DNA of 38,500 nt from Symbiodinium natans (GCA_905221605.1 CAJNDS010002417.1:374001-412500), one strand, 5' to 3'; shown: positions 26,789 to 37,874, counted from the first letter of the stretch. The notes: generated by a model from the sequence alone, not told the origin. Program-made: numbers and translations.

Positions 26789-26965
26789 ATGGCCAAGTCG
26801 CGGCTCCGGAGGTGCATGCGTAGCTCGACCCCGCAGCGCGACCGCCTAGCGGGGCTGGAAAACGAAGTGTCAAAGCTCGCGGCGGCCGTGGAGCGACTGA
26901 GTCCCGCGAAGCCTCAGGATAAAGAGCGAGCTCTAAGACAAACGTCAGGCAGCGAGTGGCGCTAG
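26789..26965 (+). CDS. Small coiled-coil-like open frame
   Basis: A 58-aa frame starts MAKSRLRRCMRSSTPQ and contains RLAGLENEVSKLAAAVERL, a clear heptad pattern, then a TAG stop. The next frame (26,966-27,161) stays open and could be its continuation after a frameshift. It may be the start of a retroelement gag-like protein, but no family is recognised. Confidence 0.3.
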   Translation: MAKSRLRRCMRSSTPQRDRLAGLENEVSKLAAAVERLSPAKPQDKERALRQTSGSEWR

Positions 26966-27329
26966 GGAGCAGTTGCGAGTGCTACAGATGGTGCGACAAG
27001 CAGGACTGGTTAGGACCGTGAGGGGGTTTCCGCTCGGGCTTGCGTATCTGAGGGGCTCACTTCATGCCACAGTCCTTTTGACTCGAGAAGAGTCTGGGGG
27101 CGACGGCATGACAGCGCGATGCGTTACGGGGTCCTCCAGGCCGATGGTGCTGAAGCCCTGACCGCGTCCTGAGGGTGCCGGACACTACGATGCTCTAAGC
27201 AAGGGGGCGACTGTGAAGGTTGAAAGGCATTGAAGGGCTTAGCTCCTGGTCCTGTAGTTGCTTCGCAGCAGTGGTAGTGCACCTGTGCATGCTTTCGAGT
27301 GTTAGTGTAGCGTTAGTGTTTTGGATCAA

Positions 27330-27680
27330 GCGTAAGCTTAGCGAGCCGTTTCACCTAACAAATTGATTTTTGTTAATTTTCACTCAACAACATTGAGAAT
27401 GTGATTTCATTCTTCAATATCATATGAAGTAGGGTTTATATTACTGTTTTTGGTGAGTGTATATAAGGTTCCCTCTTGAAATTGGTGAGTGTATATACCT
27501 GGTGTCCTTTTGGGGGTACAAGAAATATGTACCCTACTTCATATCAGTTTTTTTATGGAAACTAAGAAAGTTAAACACAATGCAACTAAAATCTTCTGTT
27601 ATAATTTTACATAATTTTAATGCACATTTTAAAACATTCTAAAACTTTTTAATGAAGCGTATTTAATTTTAGCTTTTGTC
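27330..27680. other. AT-rich island with inverted and direct repeats
   Basis: Much more AT-rich than the flanks. A 14-bp perfect inverted repeat lies at 27,422-27,435 and 27,531-27,544 (ATATGAAGTAGGGT), and a 16-bp direct repeat at 27,450-27,465 and 27,482-27,497 (TTGGTGAGTGTATATA). No gene recognised. An organelle-derived insert is possible but unproven. Confidence 0.5.
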
Positions 27681-27935
27681 AATGAAGGGAGATTCATGGT
27701 CACCATCGTTCTCAGGCTATTTGTGCCAACATGTCTTATCCTACTCATGCATCTCAAGACTTCCTTGAGCCTCCATTTCGTGGTAGTGTAGGGAAGACAC
27801 CCAATTTCGGTGAACTATGTATTTGCAGGTTGTTTTCCACCTGATGCTTGCAAGCCGGGCGTGTCAATGAAGAGTTGCCCGAGCCACAGCGGGCGCCATC
27901 TGGATTGAGGGCGTAGGGTCTTCAAATAGAGGGCA

Positions 27936-27977
27936 CCCTAAACCCTGGGCCCTAAACCCTAAACCCTAAACCGTAAA
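27936..27977 (-). repeat. Short (CCCTAAA)n array
   Basis: About six units with CCCTGGG and CCGTAAA variants. Confidence 0.75.
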
Positions 27978-28087
27978 GGGCTGGGTCAGGCCAAGGGCAC
28001 TTTAGGGAGGTTTCCGTTGCATCCAAGCCCCAAGCCGCAGCATCTTCAGCATGTTTAGTTGCACGAGCCGGATCACAACTGAAAGCG

Positions 28088-28241
28088 GTTTAGGGTTTAG
28101 GGTTTAGGGTTTAGGGTTTAGGGTTTAGGGTTTAGGGTTTAGGGTTTAGGGTTTAGGGTTTAGCTAAGCCCTAAACCCTAAACCCGAAACCTTAAACCCG
28201 AAACCCTAAACCCTAAACCCTAAGCCCTAAACCCTAAACCC
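28088..28241. repeat. Inverted telomere-like junction
   Basis: About ten TTTAGGG units (28,088-28,161) run straight into about ten CCCTAAA-type units (28,167-28,241) through TTTAGCTAAG. The left arm is perfect; the right arm has CCCGAAA variants. The layout is that of two telomere ends joined. Confidence 0.9.
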
Positions 28242-28346
28242 CTATCTAGTAGAACAAAGTGTATTCGTTGCCCAAGCCAACAAAACGGCAAACGACATTC
28301 ATCTGCGAAGCCGGGTGAACTTTCAGTTCCAGACACCCACACCCAC

Positions 28347-28432
28347 CCTAAACCCTACACCCTACACCCTAAAACCCTAAACCCAAAACCCAAAACCCTA
28401 AACCCTAAACCCTAAACCCTAAACCCTAAACC
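28347..28432 (-). repeat. Telomere-like (CCCTAAA)n array
   Basis: About 12 units with CCCTACA and CCCAAAA variants, followed by (AC)n. Confidence 0.85.
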
Positions 28433-28525
28433 ACACACACACACACCTTCCACAAGGAGATCCGTGACGCTTCATGTCCTGAAACCTTTCAAACCCAAAG
28501 CCCTCCTAAAACTTCAAACCTTATA

Positions 28526-28629
28526 TGGGAGTTTATGAATACAAGGGACACTTCATATACACTCCCAAATTGTAGGATCCCCTGAAAATCAGGACCCCAA
28601 ATAAGGTACCCAAATATCGTAAGCCCCCA
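28526..28629 (-). mobile_element. MITE-like element, copy B
   Basis: Inverted relative to copy A. Its ends TGGGAGTTTATGA and TCGTAAGCCCCCA are flanked by TA on both sides (28,524-28,525 and 28,630-28,631), as for Tc1/mariner-type MITEs. Confidence 0.6.
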
Positions 28630-28631
28630 TA

Positions 28632-29700
28632 GTCACTTCGCCACAAGCAGGTCAATCCGGAGCATTCATACCGGTGTGGTGGAAGTGCGATCTGAGCCGG
28701 ACGGCCAACAGGCTCACTACTTCGCAGGTCCTGGAGACTTCACAAGTGCCCCTTGGAATGAACAGGATGCTGTTTCGTGTTAGGGTTTAGGGTTCAGGAT
28801 TCAGGTTTGCTACCAGGTGCCCAGCTATTTTTTTGGGAATGGTCCATTTACCGGAGAAGAACAAACGAGCGTTTTGTTGGGAAATAACTAGGATGAATTC
28901 GGAAGAATCTCTTGAGGACGACTAGGCAGTACGTTGTGCAAGTTCGAGGTGATGCGCGAGCGATTGTCTTGGACCTGCAAAATCTGGAAAGCCTGTTGAA
29001 GGGTTGTTAAGCTTTCGAGTCGCAGGCCAATGGGTGATGAACATGGAAGCTTTGAAACTGAAAGGACCCGCCCACCTCACCAGCGAGATAAAGGATAAAA
29101 GTGCAGGTAGAGCCCATAAGAAAACTCCGTTTTTTTAACATGGTCGCGCAGCACTCCAAAAGAAGTGCGATGATGCCACTGGAGCTAGGAACCTCCTTGG
29201 TCGCAGGACAAGTCAAGTCCTGGAAGAAATGCAACAAAGATACTTAACCTTGCCACATCAAGTCCGTGATGTTCGAGTTTGCCGCTGAGCAGTACGATTG
29301 GCGACGCTGAATTGCTTTCGTGGGGTTCGAGCTAGGAGAGTACGCAGGAAACCGCTTCCACGCTGAAGTCAGGCAACCAACGTATGATTTTTCAGCTACA
29401 CCCGAAGGAGCACTGGAGTACTGTCGGGACATCTTACAGGGAATGGGATAGGATGTAAGACCTCTCGGAACTCCATCTCGCATGTGGACAAGTCATGCTT
29501 CTTCTTTTCCAAGGAGTCAAAAGTTTGCAACTCCGAGTCCTGAAGTCATCCACATTCAAGAAAACATCAGCTTCCGCTTTTGAACTTTGAAAAAGTTGAC
29601 AGCAAAGGGCATGTGTCCTAGGTAGGATAAGGGGCCCTAAAAGGGGAACCCTTGTTAACCCTCTTCTGGCTCTCTTAAACAGGGACCTTATTCAGAGGGT
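28632..29700. other. No gene seen
   Basis: Short chance frames on both strands. Confidence 0.5.
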
Positions 29701-29716
29701 CTATATCCCCAAGGGT

Positions 29717-29798
29717 CCCCCTAAACCCTAAACCCTAAACCCTAACCCCTAAACCCTAAACCCTAAACCCTCAACCCTCAACCCTAAACCCTATGTCC
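29717..29798 (-). repeat. Telomere-like (CCCTAAA)n array between 24-bp direct repeats
   Basis: About 11 units. CTATATCCCCAAGGG and the following bases (29,701-29,724) before the array recur after it at 29,791-29,814 with one change. Confidence 0.85.
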
Positions 29799-29871
29799 CC
29801 AAGGGTCCCCCTAATCCTATCACCCTAAAATGTGTTGGCAAACAGGGCCATTGAGCAGCAGTGAAGTCAAG

Positions 29872-29950
29872 GTTTTAGGGTTTGGGGTTTAGGGCTTAGG
29901 GTTTAGGGTTTAGGGTTTAGGGTCAAGGCTTTAGGGTTAAGGGTTAAGGC
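29872..29950 (+). repeat. Degenerate (TTTAGGG)n array
   Basis: About eight units, then TTAAGGG-type variants. Confidence 0.8.
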
Positions 29951-30389
29951 TTTCAGGGGGTTCTTGGGGTTGGGGGGCAAATCGGCACCCATAAAAATGG
30001 AAATTCCTGTGCTGCATGGAGTAAAGCAAAAGAAGCTTGGCAGAGACTTGAAGCTGAGCGTTCCCCAATGTGTTTCTCCGATTCTCGAAGTTTAGTCTTT
30101 TTGTGCAGGACAGTTGCTTGTTTTCAGGTTTCTCGAATTCTCGGATGCTTTATCATTCGCTTTTTGGAAAAGGCTCCCTACTTCCCGAGGGTTTCCTTAC
30201 TCACTGCAGCCTGCTCAACAACTCTTTAACCCCCTTACTTGTTCCATCTTGTTCCTACTTATGCTCGGCTCCCCATGCTTTCCCGAATTCCCGATGGTTT
30301 TGTTCTTCCCTGCAGCTTTGGTTTTCGCCAATTGTGCATTGTTGGGCTTCTTGCACCCGGAAAGGAAAGTAGTCTGATTTTGTCGGAGC

Positions 30390-30840
30390 CTTCAGAAGCC
30401 ATGTTAAAGAAGGCTTTTGAAAGCTGTTCTGGAGCTTGTTGGAGCCTTTCCGAAGGCTTCGTCTCGGAACCCGCAAGCCGGGAAATGAAAACGTTGTGCG
30501 AAATTCGTGCTGCAGTCGACCCCTTTGTGGCCAAATTCTACACTGGGTTCTTTTTGGAGCTTTTTGGAAAGGCTTGTTGGGAGTTTTTTTGTGTAGGCAT
30601 TTTCGCAAACCCCGAAATGGACAGTTGTGTACAAGTACTCCTCAAATCGGCTCCTTTAGGACCTTCTGTGGGCCTTTCGGAAGGTTTTGGGAGATTTTTT
30701 GAAGTCATTTTGGAGCTTGTCTTTGGAAGCCAGATTTGGAGCGTGTTTGAACCTTTCAAGCAGCTTGTTGGCGCCTTTCTGAAGGCTTTTCTGCAGGTTT
30801 TTGGAGCTTCTGCTAGGCTTTAGCTGTTCGGAAGCTTTTG
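30390..30840. repeat. Degenerate GGAGCTT / CCTTTCGGAAGG repeats
   Basis: Irregular repetition of TTGGAGCTTGTTGG, CCTTTCGGAAGG-like and AAGGCTTTT motifs. The open frames here look like by-products of this repetition. Confidence 0.45.
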
Positions 30841-31528
30841 GCACCCGGAAGCCCGGACATGCAACGTTGCGATGCAAAGTTGTGTTTTGCCTACCCTTTC
30901 TTAAACCCCAATTCAATGCCAGATCTTGAGAATAATCCAGCCTGCGGGAATAATGGAAAGCCCGGCGTAACCACGAGAAGCAATTTTGGAGATTTCTAGC
31001 AAGTATGATGCGGATTTGTATGCGCTTGAGCAAGATACTTCTAAGTGCTTCCGGACTTTTGGCAGCTGTAGAAAAAGGTCAGTTCCCTACGATTTGCCTG
31101 CAGGATAGGTGCCCAAGTCATCTGCGCCTGGCCTACCCCTTAGGAGGCCCCCACTTTGGAAAATTTTAAAGGCCCCGGACCGAATGGAAAGCCCGGCGTG
31201 CCCACGACAAACGAGGACATACCTGGTTAACGGGTTTTCAGTGAAATTTGGGGGCAAACTGGGACGCCAATAGCAACTAATTTCCTGAACGGCAGATGTT
31301 GACAGGATTCTATAGGAAAGAACCCTTGTGCAACTTGCGCCCGGGAATAGCAGCAAATTTTCAGTGAGCAAGTGCCGCGCGTGTCACTTGCAAGAACAGT
31401 TTCTTGCGTTTCGTGTTAAAGCTACAGCAGCGAGTAGGGAGAGCGAGAGGGGCTGGTGTTTATTTGCTGCCTCCGCAAGCTTTCACAGAGGAAGGTGGAA
31501 ATAGGAGAAGTAGGAATAGAGAAGAGAT
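30841..31528. other. No gene seen
   Basis: GGAAAGCCCGGCGT occurs twice (30,957 and 31,187), hinting at an old duplication. Confidence 0.4.
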
Positions 31529-31765
31529 ATGGTGAATATGGTCACCAAGCTCATTAACCAGCTGGAGAAGAGCGAGTTCCTTGGTAAGGAACAGAGAATT
31601 TGCGACCGGGACGGGTTGGTGAAGGAATACCGCATCATATGCCTTGGAAGGAGAAGCATAGAGGATAAGAAGAGTAAAACAAAGGCGAGTGGGCAAGAGC
31701 GGGAAGCAGAAGAGGAGAGAGGACAGCTGTCCAACTTCCTACTCGTACTTTGTCCCGAATGGTAG
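31529..31765 (+). CDS. Hypothetical small hydrophilic protein
   Basis: A 78-aa frame starting MVNMVTKLINQLEKSEFLG, rich in K, E and R, in a purine-rich stretch. No domain is recognised. Its composition partly follows the purine bias of the DNA, so it may be a chance frame. Confidence 0.2.
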   Translation: MVNMVTKLINQLEKSEFLGKEQRICDRDGLVKEYRIICLGRRSIEDKKSKTKASGQEREAEEERGQLSNFLLVLCPEW

Positions 31766-33204
31766 GCATCCAGCTTCCATATTGTAGCCGGGCCGTTGTG
31801 CGTTGTGCATGACGCATCTAAGGACCATCCGCATATGTGAGTTGGGCCCCTACTGCGCGCCGGGATTGGGCGGGTGCGGGTGTTTTGCTGACCCAGGTTC
31901 AATTTTTAAGGTCTATGGCCTCCAGGGTTTAGAATTTGGAGGTGTCAGGCGCGAAGTTCAAGAGCTCAAGGTTTGGGCTTTGGCAAAGTTGAGTGCGCGC
32001 ATGACCTGGCTCAGCCCGAAACCTTGCATGGCAGCAGGACAGTAGCTTTTGTACGAGCCATGTCGGTAAAGTGACTCCTCCTGTTCAATACATGTAAGTT
32101 TCGGAGAGGAGCCTGCATTCAGCTGGGCTACTCAGAGCTGTAGGCAAAGATTTTTGCCAGCCTTCAAAAATTGTCCGGGACGGCACCCTCAGAAACCCTC
32201 CTTTAGCACATGGCACGCAGATCCCTTGCAGGGACCCTGGGTAACTACACCAGTTGCACACAAGGCCGCCCAAAGCCCACCCCCAAGCGCCAAACCGCCG
32301 CACTGCCACATTCTCACAAGGATTTGGGGGCCCAGGTAAAGGGTTGTAGGAGGCATGTCAGACTGCAAGTGGAGAACAACTGCCAAGGCGCACAGAAACG
32401 GCTTTTGAGTCACTGCCGAATGTCGCAATCGAGCTCCGGTCCCTGCTTGAGATCCCCCATTGGAGCCTTTGATGCCGTGAGATTTCGATCCAAAGGCAAT
32501 GCCCGAACGGAGGCCCAGGATTCAAGAGTGCTACTTTCGCATGTACTCTAGCATATTATATTGCAGTATTGCAGCATATGCCTCTGCGTCCTGGACTAAG
32601 GATGACGTCGATCGCAGTGTTCGTTTGGGAAAATGTTGAGCTCCCCGTCTCTCTTGCACGTGATTGCTGTGGTCTTGAAGTTGCTTGTGCAGTAGAATCG
32701 TATGGCAGTACAGTACTACATAGCGGCACGTAGTATACCGAACATACAGTACTGGATATCGTCGCATGTTGTAGAACATCCTCCGCCCTCCTCTGAAGCC
32801 CAGGTTCGTGATCACTGGCCCAGGACCGAGCCTTCATCGGGGGGCCCAAGAACCCTAAAGCCCTTCAAGGTTCGTGGGTAAGTTAGTGGGTATGCTCGGA
32901 TGTTCCGTGGTGCTCCTTAAGGACCCGGCCCTAACTTTCCCAAAGAATCACTACATCGTCCTTTGGATCCTTTCAAGACCAGATAGCTACATAAGTCATA
33001 CTATACTGCTGGCGTGGTATGCTATGGTGCAGGGTAGTAAGCAATACTGAAGAACAGGACAACACCGAACAATAGCTTTACTTGTCGGTATACTAGTGTG
33101 CACACGTGCGCACTGTGCTCAGTACGATACTTTGCGATGCCATACTATAGTATACAGGCTGGCATGGGCGGAAACGAACATGCAATGGTTCCGGTTCGTT
33201 TTGG
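31766..33204. other. No gene seen
   Basis: Short frames only. Small TACTATAGTA-type palindromes near 33,140. Confidence 0.5.
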
Positions 33205-33248
33205 GGGGGGGAGGGAGGGGAGACGGGGGGGGGGGGGGGGGGGGGGGG
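33205..33248 (+). repeat. Poly-G tract
   Basis: G-run with a few A residues, including about 25 G in a row; strong G-quadruplex potential. Confidence 0.9.
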
Positions 33249-33701
33249 ATTATGCGAGAACCCAAGCTGCAGCGGCATACTCTGCTAGGAAAGATGAACT
33301 CGACAACGCGCCGCTTGCAAGGTCGGGCTTGAGATTTGAGATGCAGGGTTCGGGCTTGGGGCTTCAGGGGTCTTATATGTGCAATTTATGAGGGTCTTTA
33401 TGGCTTTAGGAGTTAGAAAGAGGCTTGACAGAATTGAGGATCCAGGTCCAGGACTCCTTTGGTTTTTGTCGTGGAGTTTGTGCTCGACCTTGTTTTGGTC
33501 TGCTGGTGAGAAGCAGTCGAAGTTTCATTCAGAAGACTGAAGCGCTTCTTCTCGGCACATGCAAAGGTCTTATTTCACGTGTCATGGAGTTGTGGCTGCA
33601 AAGCCCCAGGTGCAAATGATTCTGTGTGGGGTTCTCCCGACGACTTGGCCAATCGCCTGGCACGCGAGGTGGGCGGCAGGATTCAATTTCCTTTTGGCCC
33701 G

Positions 33702-33807
33702 AAAACCCTAGACCCTAGACCCTAAACCCTAAACCCTAAACCCTACACCCTAAACCCTAAACCCTAAACCCTAAACCCTAAACCCTAAACCCTAAACCCT
33801 AAACCCG
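33702..33807 (-). repeat. Telomere-like (CCCTAAA)n array
   Basis: About 15 units; the first read CCCTAGA. Confidence 0.9.
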
Positions 33808-33920
33808 CACTTCGAGACACTAATTATCTCCAGTTTGCTAAGCCCTGTGAAGCCCCGCATCACCCTGAGCTCACTCCCCAAGTCCATGGCTTGTGGACCA
33901 ATCACTAGCCATCAATAACC

Positions 33921-34025
33921 AGGGGTTCAGGGGTTCAGGGGTTTAGGGGTTTAGGGGTTTAGGGGTTTAGGGGTTCAGGGGTTCAGGGGTTTAGGGGTTT
34001 AGGGGTTTAGGGGTTTAGGGGTTTA
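33921..34025 (+). repeat. Octamer (TTTAGGGG)n / (TTCAGGGG)n array
   Basis: About 13 units of 8 bp, regular in length, in blocks of TTCAGGGG and TTTAGGGG. Confidence 0.9.
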
Positions 34026-34638
34026 ATCACCCATGTTGGAGGCTTTTGTATAGAGCCGAGTCCGTGTGATTTTGCTTGTAGGACCCTACTCGTAGGACCC
34101 TGATCTTAGTGCTCTTCGATGTTTTCCCGACTTCACCCCTAATAAAGGGAGTGTCTTGCCCACCACAGACGTCTTGAGCTCAGAGCGAACCGAGTCTCCA
34201 GTCTTAAAAAAGGAGTCGACCCGACGATTTGCCCCGTAGTGAGATCTAGGGTTCGCGGCCATACTAGACTAGACTTCAATATACAAAGGTTAGCGTGCTA
34301 TACCGACCTTAACTTTCTTTATTTTGGCATAGTAGGGTATACGGGTATACCATGCTTTTATGTAACATACTGCGCCCTCATGCAGCGCAGGTTAGGCAAA
34401 AGAGTGCCCGCGTTGCGAAGACCTTGGCCCCCATCGGCGAGCTGTGCGTCTGTCCCTCAGATATTGGGGCTTAGGGTTGGATACTGAGCAGATGAGTGTA
34501 AACAAGCGGGGCCACTGTCGCAATGTCGAGAGGGTCGTGGAAGGGTTTAGGGGCACCAAAGCCGTGGAGCCGCAGACTCTGGCGTGCTGGACGTTTTTGG
34601 ATGTTGTTGGTTTGTTCGTTTAGTTGCTTTCGGGTGCT
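34026..34638. other. No gene seen
   Basis: Non-coding sequence between the octamer array and the retrotransposon. Confidence 0.5.
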
Positions 34639-34834
34639 TGTGAAGACATGAGCACTTTGACAAAGACTCTGCCACAATGTGTGGCTCAAGACACTTTGCC
34701 TGTCCAAAGAGTGGCCGGGGCCCAGTGCACTTTAGAGCGAAAACTTTGAGAGTTGAGGTTGGCTGAGGTTGCGCGATCACTTTAGGGTTGTTTGATGTTG
34801 TTTGTGTAGACTTTGGTTACCTCGCAATTTCGCA
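34639..34834 (+). repeat. 5' LTR
   Basis: Starts TG and ends CA. It shares long blocks with 37,875-38,019, for example GACAAAGACTCTGCCACAA and CTCGCAATTTCGCA. Confidence 0.7.
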
Positions 34835-34846
34835 TGGTAGCGGAGC
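34835..34846 (+). other. Primer binding site, initiator tRNA-Met type
   Basis: TGGTAGCGGAGC follows the 5' LTR directly. It differs by one or two bases from the usual site complementary to the 3' end of initiator tRNA-Met in LTR retrotransposons. Confidence 0.6.
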
Positions 34847-34894
34847 TGAAAGTTCTAGGACTTTGGTAGAACGGCAGCTCTAGGAGAAGATGGT

Positions 34895-35585
34895 GACTTT
34901 GCAGGAAAGCTTAGGCTTCCTATCCCAGACAATTTTGCCGGTCAACCTGCAGACTGGGAAGACTGGTCATGGAACTGTAAAGCGTGCATTTCGATGTTCG
35001 AAGCAGGCGCAGTGACTTTGCTCGACAATTCCGAAGCTTTGACAGCCGAGTTCACAGATGCGCGCCTTGAAGTGACTTTGGACACAAGTGATGTGGATGT
35101 CGTCGTGTACTTGTCAGTCGCAAGTTGCATTATCTACTTTCTCAGCTTGTTAAGGATTCGGCGAAACTTGTCGTTCGTCAGAACGTCGGGTCAAACGGCT
35201 TTGAGACCTGGAGAAGACTTCTCAACAAGTTTGCTTTGCCTGATGCAGCCATATCGACGGCTTTGGCCCAAACACATTTGAGCAGGGCTTTAACGTTTGG
35301 GAAACAGTCAAGGTGAAGACAGGCAGGTCAAGCTTTGCCAGATTGAGTTTTGGTGGCGACTTTGCTGTGAGCAAGACCACCGGTGAGTTGCAGCAGCGCC
35401 TTCGTTTGAACGCCAAGACTTTGCAAACGTATGAGCAGGTTCGCGAGGTCATCTTGGAGCATGACAGGTCTAGACTTTTGGTGGATTCCTGGGACTGGTT
35501 TTCGTATCAGAACTTTTCAGGTTGGCATGAGCGGTGGCCTGAGGCCACCCTCCTCAAAGGAGACTTTGTCACCGCGACAGCCTAA
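34895..35585 (+). pseudogene. Broken copia-type gag
   Basis: Pieces in three frames: DWEDWSWNCKACISMFEAGA (about 34,955), then after a shift near 35,125 LLSQLVKDSAKLVVRQNVGS, then WRRLLNKFALPDAA, then RLNAKTLQTYEQVREVILE (about 35,400). They resemble the gag region of dinoflagellate copia elements. At least two frameshifts break it. Confidence 0.55.
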
Positions 35586-35924
35586 GGAAGAGCCACCTTC
35601 GCAGCACGGAGCTCGCTGCAGTGTCGGCTGTCTCCAGGACTTTCCAAGGCGGCGCCCAAGCCAAAGCCAAGAGCTCACTTTCCCCGATCTCGCTCTTGAT
35701 TTCAGCGCTCGTGCCTGGCAACTTGGGTGTTGGTCAGTCGTTTGCCGTTGAAGGCATGTTGACTGGCGATGTTGACTTTTCGTATGTCGAGAAGCATGCA
35801 ACCTTTTCGTCGGTTGGTGTGGCACCGTTGGAAACTTTTCGCCCAACCGAAACGACTCGCTGCCTCAGAAACTTTTCAGTGTGCACGATCTTGGAGTGTC
35901 CGACCTGAACATGACATTCCAGGA

Positions 35925-36263
35925 TCATGCTGTGGAGGAACATTTGGTTGCAGCTATACTTCTCGACTCAGGAGCAGCGACCCATTGAAGTCCTCAGGAC
36001 TTTGCTTCGGAGTGGCCGCTTTGCCACTTTCAGGGAAACCGCCACCTTTGAGATCCATTTCGGGTCAACCCTTGACGGTTCATGGTAGAAGGCTTCTTGT
36101 GAAGGTTGACCTTGACGGCCAGCCTTGCTTTCTTCACTTTTACGTATGCGATGTACCGTACTGTGCGGTTTCGGTTGAAAGACTTCTGAGACAAGGCTTT
36201 CAAGTGACGATGACAAATGAGTCTCAGGTACTTTCAGCCCTGGTGGGAACCAAGTTCCGATAG
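35925..36263 (+). pseudogene. Broken retroviral-type aspartic protease
   Basis: LLDSGAATH (about 35,958-35,987) is the active-site signature D-S-G of copia proteases, followed by an in-frame stop. After a frame change, RRLLVKVDLDGQPCFLHFYV, CDVPYCAVSVERLLRQGF follow. Confidence 0.5.
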
Positions 36264-36915
36264 TCAGAAGGGTCACTTTTGTTCCTTCGGCCTACTAGGG
36301 GAGCTTTCAACAAGAATGAGTTTGTTGAAGCGCTTTGTTGGTCGAAACTTTCCTCCAAATCCACGGGTCGTAGACTCGCTGGCGCCCGAAAGCCTTCACG
36401 CAATCACAAGACACTTTAGCAGAAGAGCCTGCGCCACTTAAGGGCGGTTCGCAAGGCCACTTTCCGTCTGCGTTTGGCGCAGGCTGCGTCGGGCACTGTG
36501 CCTGACTTCCAGAAGGCCCTGTTGGAGCAGTTTTTGGAGAATGAGCCTGCAACTGGAGAGGCCTTCACGCACGACCGCTGGCTAAACTTTCAGTCGTTCT
36601 GGGTTCATGTGCACTACGTATCTCGGAACACTTTTGTGTGTTCCAGAAGACCCGCGCTTTGAAGAAGAGTTGGGCAATGAGCGCATGACTCTGATCATGC
36701 GTCCTGATGCAGAGCCGACGTGGCACTGTGACTTGCGGCGCAAGTACGGTGCGCAGGAAGTGACGCAAAGCTTTTCTGGCGCTACCTTGTTTTGAGAAGT
36801 TGCCACTTGAAGCTGCTCAGCCGGAGCGCTTGGCTCAAAGGCCAAAGGGCTTGAAACAGCCCGGTGAGCCAACTTTGACGGAACGGCTGGAGCATGAGCT
36901 CACTCGCTTGCTTAT

Positions 36916-37731
36916 TTGAAAGCTAAGAGCAAGCAAGCTCATAGCAAGAAACTTTCGTTGAGGCAGCCCGTCCTGCAGATGGACTCTATAGCTTTCTTTC
37001 AGACAGACAAGCCTGCCGAGGAGCAGGTCACCGTGCTGAATGTCGTCGATGTTCTTTCAAACATGGCACTTCCAGTGGTGATTCCCACAAAGGCTCGCCC
37101 ACCTTTTTCGCGTGCAGAGTTGCGACGTTCTGTTTTGGAAACCGGACGCGCTTTCGGAATCCTGCAACGAGACCCAGAGCGAGCTTTGAGGCGTGCCACG
37201 GACCCTCAGCCGCTTTCTACAGGAGGTTTCGCCCGATCCCTCCTGGGGAATACCGACTTTTCGGAACTTTCGGTCAGCGAAATACAAGGCACTCGCTTCA
37301 CTTTCCCGCCGTCGACAGCGACCCTGACTTTGGGACTTTATGTTCCCGCAGGAGATCTTTTCGGAAAGGTTGGGGCTGGAGTTCAAATCCTTTTCGCTGC
37401 CTACAGTATGCTTACTTACTCGGTGGCCATCTTCCACAGAATAGCCCCTTACTATCTGACAGACTTTTTCAACCGTGACTTTGGGCGTCCCAATGCCCTG
37501 CACTTGCCGGTAAGGCCCGACTTTTACCAACGATACGCCCAGGCTCCAGAGGAAACTTTGATCTCTGCGGAGTCTGTTTCCCACTTCTGGCGGACTTTGA
37601 GGCAGTGCACTTTGGAGGGCATGGCGTGGCCCGAATCGCTGTACTTTACTGGGCCGATTCATAATCCTTGGTCCTTGGTTCAACTTTGGCAGATGATGCG
37701 AATCGCTGCCCTTCGATGGGCCGATTCCTAA
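36916..37731 (+). pseudogene. Copia-type integrase N-terminal half plus unknown tail
   Basis: An open frame of up to 271 codons. Residues 17-90 match the integrase core of dinoflagellate copia elements: QPVLQMDSIAFFQTD (first D), VVDVLSNMALPVVIPTKA, RAELRRSVLETGRAFGILQ, and QRDPE (second D), about 62 residues apart. The catalytic glutamate region is absent. From about residue 95 the sequence is no longer recognisable, which suggests a deletion or rearrangement. No ATG is needed if it is part of a polyprotein. Confidence 0.5.
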
Positions 37732-37865
37732 TCCCTACGACTTCTTTTGGAGACAACGTGTGAATCATGTGAATGTCTCACACGACATTTGTCCCAAGGT
37801 TTCAAAGCTTGTGTTGCAGGTGTGTGTTATGCGTGAATGGAAACTTTCTCCGAAACTTTCAGTTC

Positions 37866-37872
37866 AAGGAGG
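37866..37872 (+). other. Weak polypurine tract
   Basis: AAGGAGG lies two bases before the 3' LTR, where plus-strand priming is expected. It is short, so the support is limited. Confidence 0.3.
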
Positions 37873-37874
37873 CG

